Shown here in pieces: positions 16,498 to 27,563 of a stretch of 64,000 nucleotides of DNA. This DNA is from Rhodobacteraceae bacterium QY30 (GTDB lineage Bacteria; Pseudomonadota; Alphaproteobacteria; Rhodobacterales; Rhodobacteraceae). The notes beneath the pieces were generated by a model. The model searched no databases. It saw only the letters and a program-made list of their open reading frames with translations, and had not been told where the DNA came from. The position numbers and the translations under genes are program-made. Each line of letters starts with the position of its first letter. The stretch's first letter is position 1. The stretch is taken from contig CP023454.1 of NCBI GenBank assembly GCA_002356635.1, forward strand, positions 2,092,501-2,156,500, in the 5' to 3' direction.

Positions 16498-16507
16498 GAG
16501 GTTGTTT

Positions 16508-17461
16508 TCAGAAGTGATTTTCAAGTTCCGAGGCGATCTCGAACATGTCGCCGACGATGCCGTAGCGGGCGATGCTGAAGATCGAGGCTTCCGGGTCGGT
16601 GTTCACGGCAACGATGTTCTCGACATGCTTCATGCCCCATTGATGCTGGACCGAACCCGAGACGCCCATGGCGACATAAAGCCGGCAGCTTGCCGCAAGC
16701 TGTCCCGACTGCCCGACCTGGCGCGCCTTCGGCAGCCAGCCGTTGTCGGCGATCGGACGCGAACAGCCAAGCGTCGCACCGACCTTGTCGGCGAGTTCCA
16801 GAAACTGTTCGACGTTCGCTTCATCCGCGACGCCACGGCCGATCGACAGGATGAATTCGGAGCCGGGGATGTCGATTCCGCCCGCATCTGCGGGCTGCTT
16901 CCAGCCTTCGTGCTTGGTGGCAATATCCGCGGCGGGCGCCGCCATCTCGGTCACCTTGGCCGAGCCTTGCCCCGACGCCGGTTCAAAGACGTTGGTCCGG
17001 GTCGTCAGCAGCACGGTGTCCTTGCCGGGGAAATCGATGTCCATGAGGACTTTTTCAGCGTATCCCGCGCGGGTCGCGACCAGATCCGCGCCTTCACGCC
17101 GCAGGGCCATCACGTCGGTTGCGAAACCAAGGCCGTTCTTGATTGCCGCGGCCGGCGCGAAGGACCAGGCATCGACGGTGTGTGCCGTCACGATCAGCGA
17201 CGGCTTGCGCTCGGCGACCAGCGCGCCCACGACGGCTTCGATCAGGTCCGGCTGGAATTCATCCGTCGCCTTGACGGCGATGACTTCATCCACGCCTTCC
17301 ACGGACAGCGCGCCCGCCAGCCCTTGGGGATTGGCTGCGACAATGGCCACCGAGAGGGTGTCTCCGGCCTGCTTCACGCCGCGCGCGGCGGTGATGGCTT
17401 CCAGAGAGCTTGAACGCAGTTCGCCATCTCGTTGAATTGCAATGACAATAATCTCGCTCAT
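16508..17461 (-). CDS. etfA: Electron-transfer flavoprotein alpha subunit
   Basis: 317-aa FAD-binding subunit of ETF. The N-terminal half is the variable domain. The C-terminal FAD domain shows GRGVADEANVEQFLELADKVGATLG, a PIADNGWLP block, VAMGVSGSVQHQWGM (the family motif is G.SGA.QH..G) and AVNTDPEASIF, all conserved EtfA signatures. ETF is the known physiological acceptor of trimethylamine dehydrogenase, and here it is encoded in the same operon. It starts 3 bases after the etfB stop. This is most likely a dedicated copy rather than the housekeeping ETF. Confidence 0.92.
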   Translation of the reverse strand: MSEIIVIAIQRDGELRSSSLEAITAARGVKQAGDTLSVAIVAANPQGLAGALSVEGVDEVIAVKATDEFQPDLIEAVVGALVAERKPSLIVTAHTVDAWSFAPAAAIKNGLGFATDVMALRREGADLVATRAGYAEKVLMDIDFPGKDTVLLTTRTNVFEPASGQGSAKVTEMAAPAADIATKHEGWKQPADAGGIDIPGSEFILSIGRGVADEANVEQFLELADKVGATLGCSRPIADNGWLPKARQVGQSGQLAASCRLYVAMGVSGSVQHQWGMKHVENIVAVNTDPEASIFSIARYGIVGDMFEIASELENHF

Positions 17462-17464
17462 CGA

Positions 17465-18250
17465 TCACATCCCCCGGATTTCTTTGATGATCTGTGCCAG
17501 CCGCGCCGCTTGTTCGGCAGCCGAGCCCGTAATCAATTCCGCCTTGCCACGCTGGGGCGCATACATCTTGCGAACGTTGAAGGCCGGCGCCACATCCGAA
17601 GCATCAAGACCAAGATCGTCCAGCGAGAGTTCGTCCACCGGTTTCTGCTTGGCCTGCTTGATGCCGCGCAGCGAGGCATAACGCGGCTGGTTGATCCCCA
17701 GCTGGATCGACAGGACGGCCGGGCACTTGATCGTCATGACCTCTTCAAGCCCACCCTCAAGTTCGCGGCGCAGCGTCGCCGAAGAGGCGCCCGGCTTGTA
17801 TTCAAGGTTGCTGACGACGGCCGCATGCGGCCAGCCCAGAAGCCCCGCCAGCGCCATGCCGGTCGTGGCCGACCCAAAGTCGCTGGATTGCGCGCCGGTG
17901 AAGACCATGTCGGGTTTTTCGCGTTCGACAAGCTTGGCCAGGATGCGCGCGATCGACGTCCCGTCGGCGTTGGCAAGAGCGTCGTCCCAGACCCGGATGC
18001 CGCGATCGGCGCCCTTGGCAAGCGCGGTCCGCAGGGCATCATCCGCATCGTCATCACCGACGATTGCAACGACAACCTCAACCTCGTCGCCGGCGGCTTC
18101 CTTGATCAGCAGCGCCTCTTCGACCGAGAAATGATCGAATTCGTTCAGATCCTTCTCCAGATAGTCTTCATCAACGTCGCGGCCGTCGTCGCGCATCTCA
18201 AATTGGTCATCGAGACTGGCGATCTGCTTCACTGGAACGAGTATCTTCAT
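17465..18250 (-). CDS. etfB: Electron-transfer flavoprotein beta subunit
   Basis: 261-aa partner of EtfA. It begins MKILVPVKQIAS, the usual EtfB opening, and contains VEEALLIKEAAGDEVEVVVAI, DMVFTGAQSSDFGSATTGMALAGLLGWPHA and the C-terminal region with the recognition loop for dehydrogenase partners. Forms the alpha-beta ETF with the next gene and shuttles one electron at a time from the trimethylamine dehydrogenase towards the quinone pool. Confidence 0.92.
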   Translation of the reverse strand: MKILVPVKQIASLDDQFEMRDDGRDVDEDYLEKDLNEFDHFSVEEALLIKEAAGDEVEVVVAIVGDDDADDALRTALAKGADRGIRVWDDALANADGTSIARILAKLVEREKPDMVFTGAQSSDFGSATTGMALAGLLGWPHAAVVSNLEYKPGASSATLRRELEGGLEEVMTIKCPAVLSIQLGINQPRYASLRGIKQAKQKPVDELSLDDLGLDASDVAPAFNVRKMYAPQRGKAELITGSAAEQAARLAQIIKEIRGM

Positions 18251-18271
18251 TCATCCTCTCCAAGTTTTGTG

Positions 18272-19675
18272 TCAGGGTTTCAATGCAGGTTGGTTCCCGT
18301 GCCGGGCCAGTCGGCGCGCGGCAGAGAACCTCACTTGCGGTTCAGGGTCGTCCAGAAGGTCCGCAACAGCGGCATCGTCCAGTCGGGCATGACCGACGAT
18401 CATCGCGCGGTTAAGGGGGTAGGGATCCGCAGCAAGAAGGACCAGCGCCTCCCGCGGGGCTGCGGGATTGAAGACGATGGCGCGGCGGACGTCGGCATCA
18501 TCGTGGCGGGCGATCGCGACCAACCTCTGGGCGGGCGTATTGCGGTTGCGACCAAGCGCACCAAGCACGTCCCGGTCGCTCGTGTTCAAAAGGATGCTGA
18601 TGGCTTCGGCCGGAGCATCCTCGCGAAGCGCCACCCCCGCCTGGACCCAAGGCGCCGGGTCCGCGGCAAGCCGAACAAGAAGATGGGCGGGGCAGGACGA
18701 ATTTCGTGCGACACCGCGCCGAACCTCGGCCTCTTCCGAAGACGCGAGTTCCGCCAGAAGTTCTGCCGACATGTCGGGGTGACGCGCGATCCAGCGCCGG
18801 ACCCAGCTGTCGGGGTCGCGGGCAAGACGTTCGATCACATCCGCCGACAGCTTCGGACGGCGGGCGACAAGGCGGCGAACGCGGGCCGAAGCCTCGTTCA
18901 TGGCATCGACCTCTTCGCCCAGGATCGCCGGGTTGCGTACCGCCGCCGCCCGCACGCTGTCGTCGGGGTCGGTCAGCAGTCGCTCCAGTGCGGATTGGTC
19001 GATCATTGGGTTGGCGGCAAGTTTGCGGCGCAGCCGCACGTCTGGCGCGCTTGTGGCAATTGCCAGAAGGGTCGCGGGGCAGTTCGGATGGGCAACGATA
19101 TCGGCCTTCACCCAATCGTCGCCCAGATCCCACAGTTTCGCCAAGGTTGCGGCATCGGCGGCCGGAGAGGCTGCGATTGCGCGCTGGATCAAGGCGTCGT
19201 CGATGCCTGCCAGCCTCGCGACCACATCCCCAGGCGTGGCAGGGTTCCCGGCGACGGCTTGCTGAACTTCAATCGCATCATCCCGTGACAGGTCGACCAG
19301 AATGGCGGCATCGGCATTCGGGTGCGATGCTAGATAGCGCCGCGCGCGCGGATCGCTGCATTGCGCCATCAGCCGACGCAATGCGCTTGCCGGGGTCGAC
19401 GTGTTCTTGGCCAGGCGCAGCGCAAGGCCGTCATCCGCACCCAGCGAAAGGGCGTCCAGCAGATTTCTGGGGGCATAGGGCGCCGCGGCGACGATCAGCC
19501 GTTGCCGCCGCGTCCCAAGGATCACCGTCTCAAGTTCGGACCGGACCGCCGGCTCGACATGAGAGTAAATGCCAAGCGCAGCATAGAGGTCTCCGACCGC
19601 CAAGACCCGGGCGGTCAGCGCAACACCGTTGCACATGCCGTCAAGGGACCGATTGTCGGAGACCGCCGTCATCAT
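18272..19675 (-). CDS. LRV/HEAT-like repeat protein of the trimethylamine operon
   Basis: About 467 aa made almost wholly of 24-25-residue helical repeats of the type LLALATSPD..VR..VA.NP..P (for example ARRYLASHPNADAAILVDLSRD and VRRGVARNSSCPAHLLVRLAAD), the pattern of leucine-rich-repeat variant (LRV) proteins. No catalytic motif is visible. It sits between the membrane Fe-S oxidoreductase and etfB, so a scaffold or maturation role for the Fe-S/flavin electron chain is plausible but unproved. The frame remains open upstream to 19828; the true start is one of two consecutive ATGs at 19675 or 19672, overlapping the preceding TGA. Confidence 0.72.
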   Translation of the reverse strand: MMTAVSDNRSLDGMCNGVALTARVLAVGDLYAALGIYSHVEPAVRSELETVILGTRRQRLIVAAAPYAPRNLLDALSLGADDGLALRLAKNTSTPASALRRLMAQCSDPRARRYLASHPNADAAILVDLSRDDAIEVQQAVAGNPATPGDVVARLAGIDDALIQRAIAASPAADAATLAKLWDLGDDWVKADIVAHPNCPATLLAIATSAPDVRLRRKLAANPMIDQSALERLLTDPDDSVRAAAVRNPAILGEEVDAMNEASARVRRLVARRPKLSADVIERLARDPDSWVRRWIARHPDMSAELLAELASSEEAEVRRGVARNSSCPAHLLVRLAADPAPWVQAGVALREDAPAEAISILLNTSDRDVLGALGRNRNTPAQRLVAIARHDDADVRRAIVFNPAAPREALVLLAADPYPLNRAMIVGHARLDDAAVADLLDDPEPQVRFSAARRLARHGNQPALKP

Positions 19676-21828
19676 GCCGGCACCGCAGCCGTCTCGGATG
19701 CTTCGTCCTCGTCCTTCGGCTTGGCGTCCAGGCCCATGGCCTCGGCCAGCAGTTCCGTGAGTTCGAGCACCCGGAAGTTGCCTTCGTTGCCCGTGCCTTT
19801 CACGCCGTCTTCCAGCATGTTCAGGCATTTCGGGCAGTTCACCACCAGAACGTCGAGGCCCGGGATCTCAGCCGCTTCAGCAGCGCGGAGTTCGGCGGGT
19901 TTCTTCAGTTCGGGCGGATCGGGCAGCCAGATCCGACCGCCACCGGCGCCGCAGCAGAACGAATTGTCGCGGCTGCGGCCAAGTTCCACCAGATCGACGC
20001 CCATGCTCTGCAGCACCTGACGCGGCGCTTCGGTGCAGTCGTTGATGCGGCCCAGGTGGCAGGGATCGTGGAACGTCACGCGGTAGTCCAGGTTCGCCGG
20101 TTGCGGAATTTTTCCTTCGCGGATCAGGCGCTCGAGCATGGAGCTGGCGTGCTCGATCTCATAGTTGCCGCCGAACTCGGGATATTCGTTCCGGATCGTG
20201 TTGAAGGTATGCGGATCCGTGGTGACGATCGTCTTGAACTGGCAGCTGTTCAGCAGCTCGATATTGGCCTCGGCCAGCGACTGGAACAGGCCCTCTTCGC
20301 CGATGCGGCGGACGTCGTTGCCGGCGGTCTGCTCATCTTCATACAGGATGCCGAAATTGATCCCGGCGGCCTTCAGAATCCGGGCGAAGGTGATCGTGAC
20401 CTTCTGCGACCGCGGGTCGAACGAGGCGTAGTCGCCCACATACCACAGGACATCGACGGGTTCCGTGCGGGCATCCGTGATCTCGAAGTCCAGCTTTTGC
20501 GTCCAGCGCGGGCGCTTGCGCTTGTTTTCACCTAGGGAGTTGCCGGATTTCTGCAGGCTTTTCAACGTCGGCTGAAGGATGGTGTCGAAGTTGCCATCTT
20601 CGATCAGCGCGCGACGCATTTGCACGATCATCGGCAGATGTTCGATGCCAACAGGGCAGATTTCGACGCAGGCGGCGCAGGTGCGGCACGACCAGAGCGT
20701 TTCGGGACGGATCATGTTGACTTCCGTGCCAATGACCTCGATCGGTCCCTCGGGCATGGACGCATGCGAGAGCTTGTCATTCGCCAGTTCGCGCAGACTC
20801 AGGACCAGATCTCGCGGCGACAGCGGATAGCCCGACGCGTTGGCCGGGCAAGCCTCGTGGCACCGACCGCATTTGGTGCAGGCGTCGACGTTCACGAGAT
20901 ACTTGTCCGAAAAGTCAGTCAGCAGGCTGAAACCGATCTTCTCGGCCTCGACGTCGGCCATGGGCATCCGGCGCTTGGCTTCCGGATCGCGGGCCATCAG
21001 CGAACCCATCGCGGTGAAGATATGCTTGACCTTCGTGTAGGGAACGAGGGCGATGAAGGTCAGCGCGAGGATGCCGTGGGTCCACCAGAGGACCATACGG
21101 AAATTGGCCGCACCTTCGGGAGTCATCCCGAAGCCTTTCATCAGTTGGGCCAGAGAAGCCCCAACTGGCGACCACCAGCGGTAATTCCAGACCGCGGGGT
21201 CATTTTGCAGCCAGACCAGGCGCACGGATTCCACCAGGTAGCCAGTCATGCCGATCAGGATCAGCGCCCAGAGGAAGGCCCAGTCTTCCCGCCGATAGTC
21301 CGAACGGTCGTAGTCCGGGTCCTCGGGCGAACGGTCCGGGCGGTGGTAGTTCAGGCGCGGCGGTTTAAGCCAGCCGCGGCGATACATCATGTAGAGCAGG
21401 CCACCGAGGAGCGAGAGTCCCGCAAGATCCATGGCGAGCGAGAAGAAAAGATAGAACGCACCGTGCCAGAAGTGCAGGCCCGTAATAGGACCGGTAATGT
21501 CATGGTCCAGGGTGATGATGCTGGTGCCGATGAAAAGAACGGTGAAGCCATAAAAGATGAACATATGGGCTGCACCAGCACCGCGCGCGCGGCGCTTGAT
21601 CGTCTTGTGATCCAGAACCCGGGCGAACATCGTCCGGAAACGCGGCCAGAATGGCGACCACGCGCCCGCGCGCATCCCACGCCGATATTTGCGTATCTGC
21701 GCCCATACCCCGTACAGGAAAACTCCGATTGCTCCGATGGCGACCACGTAGAAGGTCGTCAGCATCCAGAGTGGGAAGTTATCGAACAAGACACGTGTTA
21801 TGTCTTGTGGATCATGATCGGGGATCAT
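19672..21828 (-). CDS. Membrane Fe-S oxidoreductase, DgcB/EtfD-like (probable ETF:quinone route)
   Basis: 718 aa. The N-terminal third has five hydrophobic helices resembling nitrate-reductase gamma (LTTFYVVAIGAIGVFLYGVW through ALTFIALVPYTKVKHIF). Then come two 4Fe-4S ferredoxin sites (CTKCGRCHEACPANA; CRTCAACVEICPVG) and a C-terminal heterodisulfide-reductase-like part with CCG-type motifs (DPCHLGRINDC...SFCCGAGGGR and NCPKC). This architecture matches DgcB of dimethylglycine catabolism and EtfD-type proteins, thought to pass electrons from ETF to the membrane quinone. Located between TMADH and etfBA, it completes an electron route from trimethylamine to the respiratory chain. Confidence 0.85.
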   Translation of the reverse strand: MIPDHDPQDITRVLFDNFPLWMLTTFYVVAIGAIGVFLYGVWAQIRKYRRGMRAGAWSPFWPRFRTMFARVLDHKTIKRRARGAGAAHMFIFYGFTVLFIGTSIITLDHDITGPITGLHFWHGAFYLFFSLAMDLAGLSLLGGLLYMMYRRGWLKPPRLNYHRPDRSPEDPDYDRSDYRREDWAFLWALILIGMTGYLVESVRLVWLQNDPAVWNYRWWSPVGASLAQLMKGFGMTPEGAANFRMVLWWTHGILALTFIALVPYTKVKHIFTAMGSLMARDPEAKRRMPMADVEAEKIGFSLLTDFSDKYLVNVDACTKCGRCHEACPANASGYPLSPRDLVLSLRELANDKLSHASMPEGPIEVIGTEVNMIRPETLWSCRTCAACVEICPVGIEHLPMIVQMRRALIEDGNFDTILQPTLKSLQKSGNSLGENKRKRPRWTQKLDFEITDARTEPVDVLWYVGDYASFDPRSQKVTITFARILKAAGINFGILYEDEQTAGNDVRRIGEEGLFQSLAEANIELLNSCQFKTIVTTDPHTFNTIRNEYPEFGGNYEIEHASSMLERLIREGKIPQPANLDYRVTFHDPCHLGRINDCTEAPRQVLQSMGVDLVELGRSRDNSFCCGAGGGRIWLPDPPELKKPAELRAAEAAEIPGLDVLVVNCPKCLNMLEDGVKGTGNEGNFRVLELTELLAEAMGLDAKPKDEDEASETAAVPA

Positions 21829-21889
21829 CGCTCTATGGTCCTCTTGTCCTGTTCTAAGCGTTGCCGCCGTCGCGCAACGTCACGAATTG

Positions 21890-21922
21890 GGTGTCCGCGG
21901 GGCGCAATGCCCCGCGGACACC
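21890..21922 (-). promoter_or_regulatory. Perfect 14-bp hairpin between TMADH and the Fe-S oxidoreductase gene
   Basis: GGTGTCCGCGGGGC-GCAAT-GCCCCGCGGACACC is a perfect 14-bp stem 11 bases after the TMADH stop codon. No T-run follows on the minus strand. It probably stabilises the abundant dehydrogenase message or reduces expression of the downstream genes. Confidence 0.65.
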
Positions 21923-21932
21923 ACTCGGTCGC

Positions 21933-24179
<2,247 letters not shown>

Positions 24180-25103
24180 TCAATTTTGAATGTGATCCAG
24201 TTTCCCTGCATCACCTGCGATCAGGAGCGCCGCTCCAAGGAACTTTCGCAGGTCGTCGAAGGTGCAGGGTTTCTCCCCCGACCAGCGGAGCGACCGCTGG
24301 CCGGGGGACGGCTGGCCAAGGGAGGCAAGGTCCAGCCGGACGGCGATGTCGCTTGCAAGTCGCATCGCCTGTGCACGGAATTGTTGGTCGTAAGCGCCCC
24401 AGTGAGCGATTTCCATTCGCAGGTGAAAAAGCGAGCTACGACCACGTCGGGCAATGGCCATCCCGTCGATGTGCTCGACGACACCGCCCCATCGCCTAAG
24501 CGCAATGGCATAGCGGCGGCGCGCTAGACGTTCTCTTCCAGCAAGTCGAGCAACCAGTCCAAGGTTGGCTGTGCTTGTGGCAGATCGAGGATCGTCCTTG
24601 CGGAAGTTCAATCGGGCAACGAGCCAAGCCCATCGCCAAGAACGGACAGCAGAGGGAACATCCCCTCGATACCATGCTTCGAATGCGCCTTCTTGTAACC
24701 GCTCCCAATCGAGGTCGCAGGCGCGCCATCCGGCAGCGCGAGCAAGAAGATATTCAGTATCATGTTTGAAAAGCGAAATATTCGGAACGCAATATTGCAG
24801 AAGGATTAAAGCTCCAATTCTTGCGCCGGATCCATTCCTCCACTTCTCCGCATCCGAATTAGGAACGCGATACTCTGTTGTAGCCGCAAGCCATTTATTC
24901 TTCAGTCGCCCCGCAATGCAGCGTGCGATCCATCCACTGACGTAGGTTGGCATCTCTCCTCCCGAGACAGCTGCCTGCGCAAAGCGACCAGTTTTGTCCT
25001 GTTTGTACCGGATCAGCCCAAGGACCCCAGCCTCTCCCAATGCTGGCCTCGCGCTATTGGAAAGCGTAGCAGGTAGCACCACGCTTCTCAACAAAAATGG
25101 CAC
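24180..25103 (-). CDS. Unrecognised helical/TPR-like protein upstream of TMADH
   Basis: The frame is 307 aa, but the start is uncertain: the first 100 or so codons are AT-rich, poorly protein-like and lack an obvious SD. The convincing part begins near FKHDTEYLLARAAGWRACDLDWERL and contains GAFEAWYRGDVPSAVRSWRWAWLVARL and RSATSTANLGLVARLAGRERLARRRYAIAL, two helix-turn-helix hairpins of tetratricopeptide type (W..A..L, N.G...R..G). No catalytic residue pattern seen. It is co-directional with TMADH, 48 bases upstream of it, and divergent from a GntR-type regulator, so it belongs to the methylamine locus. Function unknown. Confidence 0.6.
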   Translation of the reverse strand: MPFLLRSVVLPATLSNSARPALGEAGVLGLIRYKQDKTGRFAQAAVSGGEMPTYVSGWIARCIAGRLKNKWLAATTEYRVPNSDAEKWRNGSGARIGALILLQYCVPNISLFKHDTEYLLARAAGWRACDLDWERLQEGAFEAWYRGDVPSAVRSWRWAWLVARLNFRKDDPRSATSTANLGLVARLAGRERLARRRYAIALRRWGGVVEHIDGMAIARRGRSSLFHLRMEIAHWGAYDQQFRAQAMRLASDIAVRLDLASLGQPSPGQRSLRWSGEKPCTFDDLRKFLGAALLIAGDAGKLDHIQN

Positions 25104-25144
25104 AAAGCTGTGACGCCCTCCGCTATACTGGTTGACTTTGGTTA

Positions 25145-25162
25145 TATCTGGTACTATCTGGT
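25145..25162. promoter_or_regulatory. Direct repeat TATCTGGT x2, 10-bp phased
   Basis: TATCTGGT occurs at 25145-25152 and again at 25155-25162, exactly one helical turn apart, in the intergenic region between the divergent unknown gene and the GntR/FCD regulator. A candidate operator for that regulator. Confidence 0.4.
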
Positions 25163-25323
25163 TCCATAGTGCGGTTTTTTAAGAAGTATTCGGATGTACA
25201 TTCCTAACTCTAAGAATCACCAAAAGCGCCGAGGATCGCTGTTTCGCCAGTTACACCGCAGCCCCAAGGGGAACCGCTACCCCGAATCAACGGCAGTTGT
25301 TCCGTCATCCATGGTTCGTTCGA

Positions 25324-26088
25324 ATGCATGAGTCGCTTTTGCCCCCGTGGGATTCTGATGGAGAAATCCAGCACCCGATCTCAGCTAGAGCTCGCAATCT
25401 GGCGGATCAGCTTTTTGCCGAGATCTGCGCTGGTACCTACAGCTTCGGGACACGGCTTCCGTCCGAGCGCGTCTTGTCCGAAAATAACGGTTTACCGCGG
25501 AGCGCCGTACGCCAGGCGCTTGGGCTATTGGAAAACTTCAGCGTGATCCGACGTCAACCCGGCAGCAGTTCGGTTGTCTGCTTTCGCAGAAATCAGACTA
25601 AGGCGGACACTACTTCGGCTCCATCTCTATCCGCAGAAGTCAATTTGGCAGAGATCGGCAAGATCACGAGCCCCCTTGAACTTGGGGTCGTGCGATCAAT
25701 CGTAGAACCAGAAATCGCACGACTTGCGGTGCTGAACATGACCGCTCGCGATATCGAAGGCATGAGATCGATCCAAGATGAGATCGAAACCGTAAAGGTC
25801 GATGGTGAGAGATTCGCAGAACTCGAGGACTCGTTCCGAATGCAGATCGCCGCCGGCACCCACAACCCACTTCTCGTTGCGATCTACTCTATGATCAATC
25901 GCGTCAGCCGTGACGCAAGCTGGTCCGTACAGCGACGTTGGCGATTGTCACCCGCCAGGATTCGGGAATATAAATTGCAGAACCGTTCGCTTTGTGAAGC
26001 GATTGAAGAGCGCGACATTGAGAAGGCGGTTGAGTACGTCCGGCTGATGTTGGCCGATTCCCATCAGGAGTTGATGGCGGGTAGCTGA
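25324..26088 (+). CDS. GntR-family transcription regulator, FCD subfamily
   Basis: About 254 aa from the ATG at 25324 (a TTG at 25297 is also possible; no clear SD for either). The N-terminal winged helix has LADQLFAEICAGTYSFGTRLPSERVLSENNGLPRSAVRQALGLLE, the GntR signature with LPSER and R.AVR.AL. The C-terminal helical FCD domain (residues about 110-250) is expected to bind a small carboxylate or metal ligand. It is divergently transcribed from the gene leading into TMADH, the classical position for the operon's regulator. Confidence 0.85.
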   Translation: MHESLLPPWDSDGEIQHPISARARNLADQLFAEICAGTYSFGTRLPSERVLSENNGLPRSAVRQALGLLENFSVIRRQPGSSSVVCFRRNQTKADTTSAPSLSAEVNLAEIGKITSPLELGVVRSIVEPEIARLAVLNMTARDIEGMRSIQDEIETVKVDGERFAELEDSFRMQIAAGTHNPLLVAIYSMINRVSRDASWSVQRRWRLSPARIREYKLQNRSLCEAIEERDIEKAVEYVRLMLADSHQELMAGS

Positions 26089-26115
26089 TGTCGTCCCGAT
26101 CCCGGTCAGCCATTC

Positions 26116-27369
26116 CTAAAGGCGCTGGTCCCACATCTGCCCGCAGGCGCGCATGTGGCGTAGCAGAAGTTGCCCATGACGGTCCCACCAGGAGAGAATG
26201 GAACGCAGTTCGATGATGCGTGCCCGGCCTTCGATAATCCGCACTACCGGCCAAGAGCCTACCAGCGCATTGTCTACACCAAAGAGCTCCCGCCCCCACC
26301 ACTGGGCTTCACCAAAGGCGTTCCGACTGCTCCCACCCATCTTCATTGCGGAGAGAACTACAGCGGGTTCAACAGTCTGAATCTGTTCAACCGCGTTGCG
26401 CCACATCTCCAGGATTGCGCAATAAGCCCATGACACAGAGCTCCACTCTCCCGGAAAACGCCGGTTGAACTCTGCATAGAATTCGTTCGGACGCGGAAAG
26501 TCGATGTCCAGCTTTCCGAGCGCCGGGTCATCGAAATCCGGGAAGTGAAAGATGAATCCTTCCATGAATTCGCGGCTGGTCCGCGCAACAAGTGCGCGAT
26601 AGTTGTCGCAAGTGCACGACACGATCTGACCGCGGAATCCCTGGCGATAGGCAGCCTCAGTCAATGCGTGGACAAACGGCTCGTACGCAGTGTCCCAACA
26701 CAGAATGTCGGGTTTTGCGCTGAGCATCGATGCGACGATCGCCTCAGGATCGTCAGGCGCGCCGGTGTAGAGCACCTCCTTGAGGATTTTGATCCCCGAG
26801 GATTCGAACGCTGCACGATAGGTCGCCAGCGACGGAAGACCGAACGCATCCTTCTGGGCGCAAAGAGACGCTGTGCGCAACTCGGGACGATTTTCTGCCA
26901 ACCAGTCGATGCCCGTCACCACATAAATCGGGTGAACTTCGCAAGGAGCGATAAGGTAAGGTATGTCGGGCGACAGGTCACTGGGCAGCAGCGTGGTGGC
27001 CAAGGTCCGTGATCGCGTAAGGAAGTCGGCAATCACAGGTACCGTGTCGCCGCCGAGCATCAGGATGATCTTGACCCCATGTTCAAGTACAAGTTGCTTT
27101 GCACCGTGCACTGCCCGCGCCGGATCGTACTGATCGTCGTAGGCGACTATCTCGACCGCCCACCGCTGCCCTCCGATCTTCAAGCCACCGTCAGCATTTA
27201 CCCAGTCCGCCCAGATCCGACAGCCTTCAAAACCCGGTCGCCCCCAAGTTGCTGCGTCGCCGGTGAGAGGTGCCAGCACTCCGATTTTGACCGACTCTTT
27301 AGCGCGGAAGTTGTATCGCGGCAGGCTCGCCGTCATCGCAAGGTTAGCACCGAAACGATAAATACTCAT
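26116..27369 (-). CDS. Orphan Peripla_BP_6 solute-binding protein without signal peptide
   Basis: 417 aa, UrtA/LivK/AmiC-type fold (VKIGVLAPLTGDAATWGRPGFEGCRIWADWVNADGG; VEIVAYDDQYDPARAV; KIILMLGGDTVP). The first 27 residues (MSIYRFGANLAMTASLPRYNFRAKES) do not form a convincing signal peptide, and no permease or ATPase lies nearby. It may be a cytoplasmic ligand sensor like AmiC, or its start may be misplaced. It converges on the GntR regulator (28 bases apart) and lies between the two methylamine operons, so a methylated-amine or amide ligand is a guess. Confidence 0.7.
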   Translation of the reverse strand: MSIYRFGANLAMTASLPRYNFRAKESVKIGVLAPLTGDAATWGRPGFEGCRIWADWVNADGGLKIGGQRWAVEIVAYDDQYDPARAVHGAKQLVLEHGVKIILMLGGDTVPVIADFLTRSRTLATTLLPSDLSPDIPYLIAPCEVHPIYVVTGIDWLAENRPELRTASLCAQKDAFGLPSLATYRAAFESSGIKILKEVLYTGAPDDPEAIVASMLSAKPDILCWDTAYEPFVHALTEAAYRQGFRGQIVSCTCDNYRALVARTSREFMEGFIFHFPDFDDPALGKLDIDFPRPNEFYAEFNRRFPGEWSSVSWAYCAILEMWRNAVEQIQTVEPAVVLSAMKMGGSSRNAFGEAQWWGRELFGVDNALVGSWPVVRIIEGRARIIELRSILSWWDRHGQLLLRHMRACGQMWDQRL

Positions 27370-27563
27370 TCGCTTTGCATTCCGCCGGGCGGGGCCGGAC
27401 TGTTAGTCGATGTGAACCACCCCGTGGCTATCATCTGATGATGAAGATCAGGGTCAAGCCGAGCGGACCATTCCTATGGCGCAGATGCAGAATAATCGGT
27501 TTGCGAGTAAGATCAAGACACAAGCCCTGAGGCTAACAGCTCCCCCAGCCAAGGTGAGGATTG

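Noticed and set aside
17432-20535. Long plus-strand open frames across the etf/LRV/Fe-S genes
   Set aside because: Shadows of the minus-strand genes; composition is unlike protein and there is no recognisable domain.
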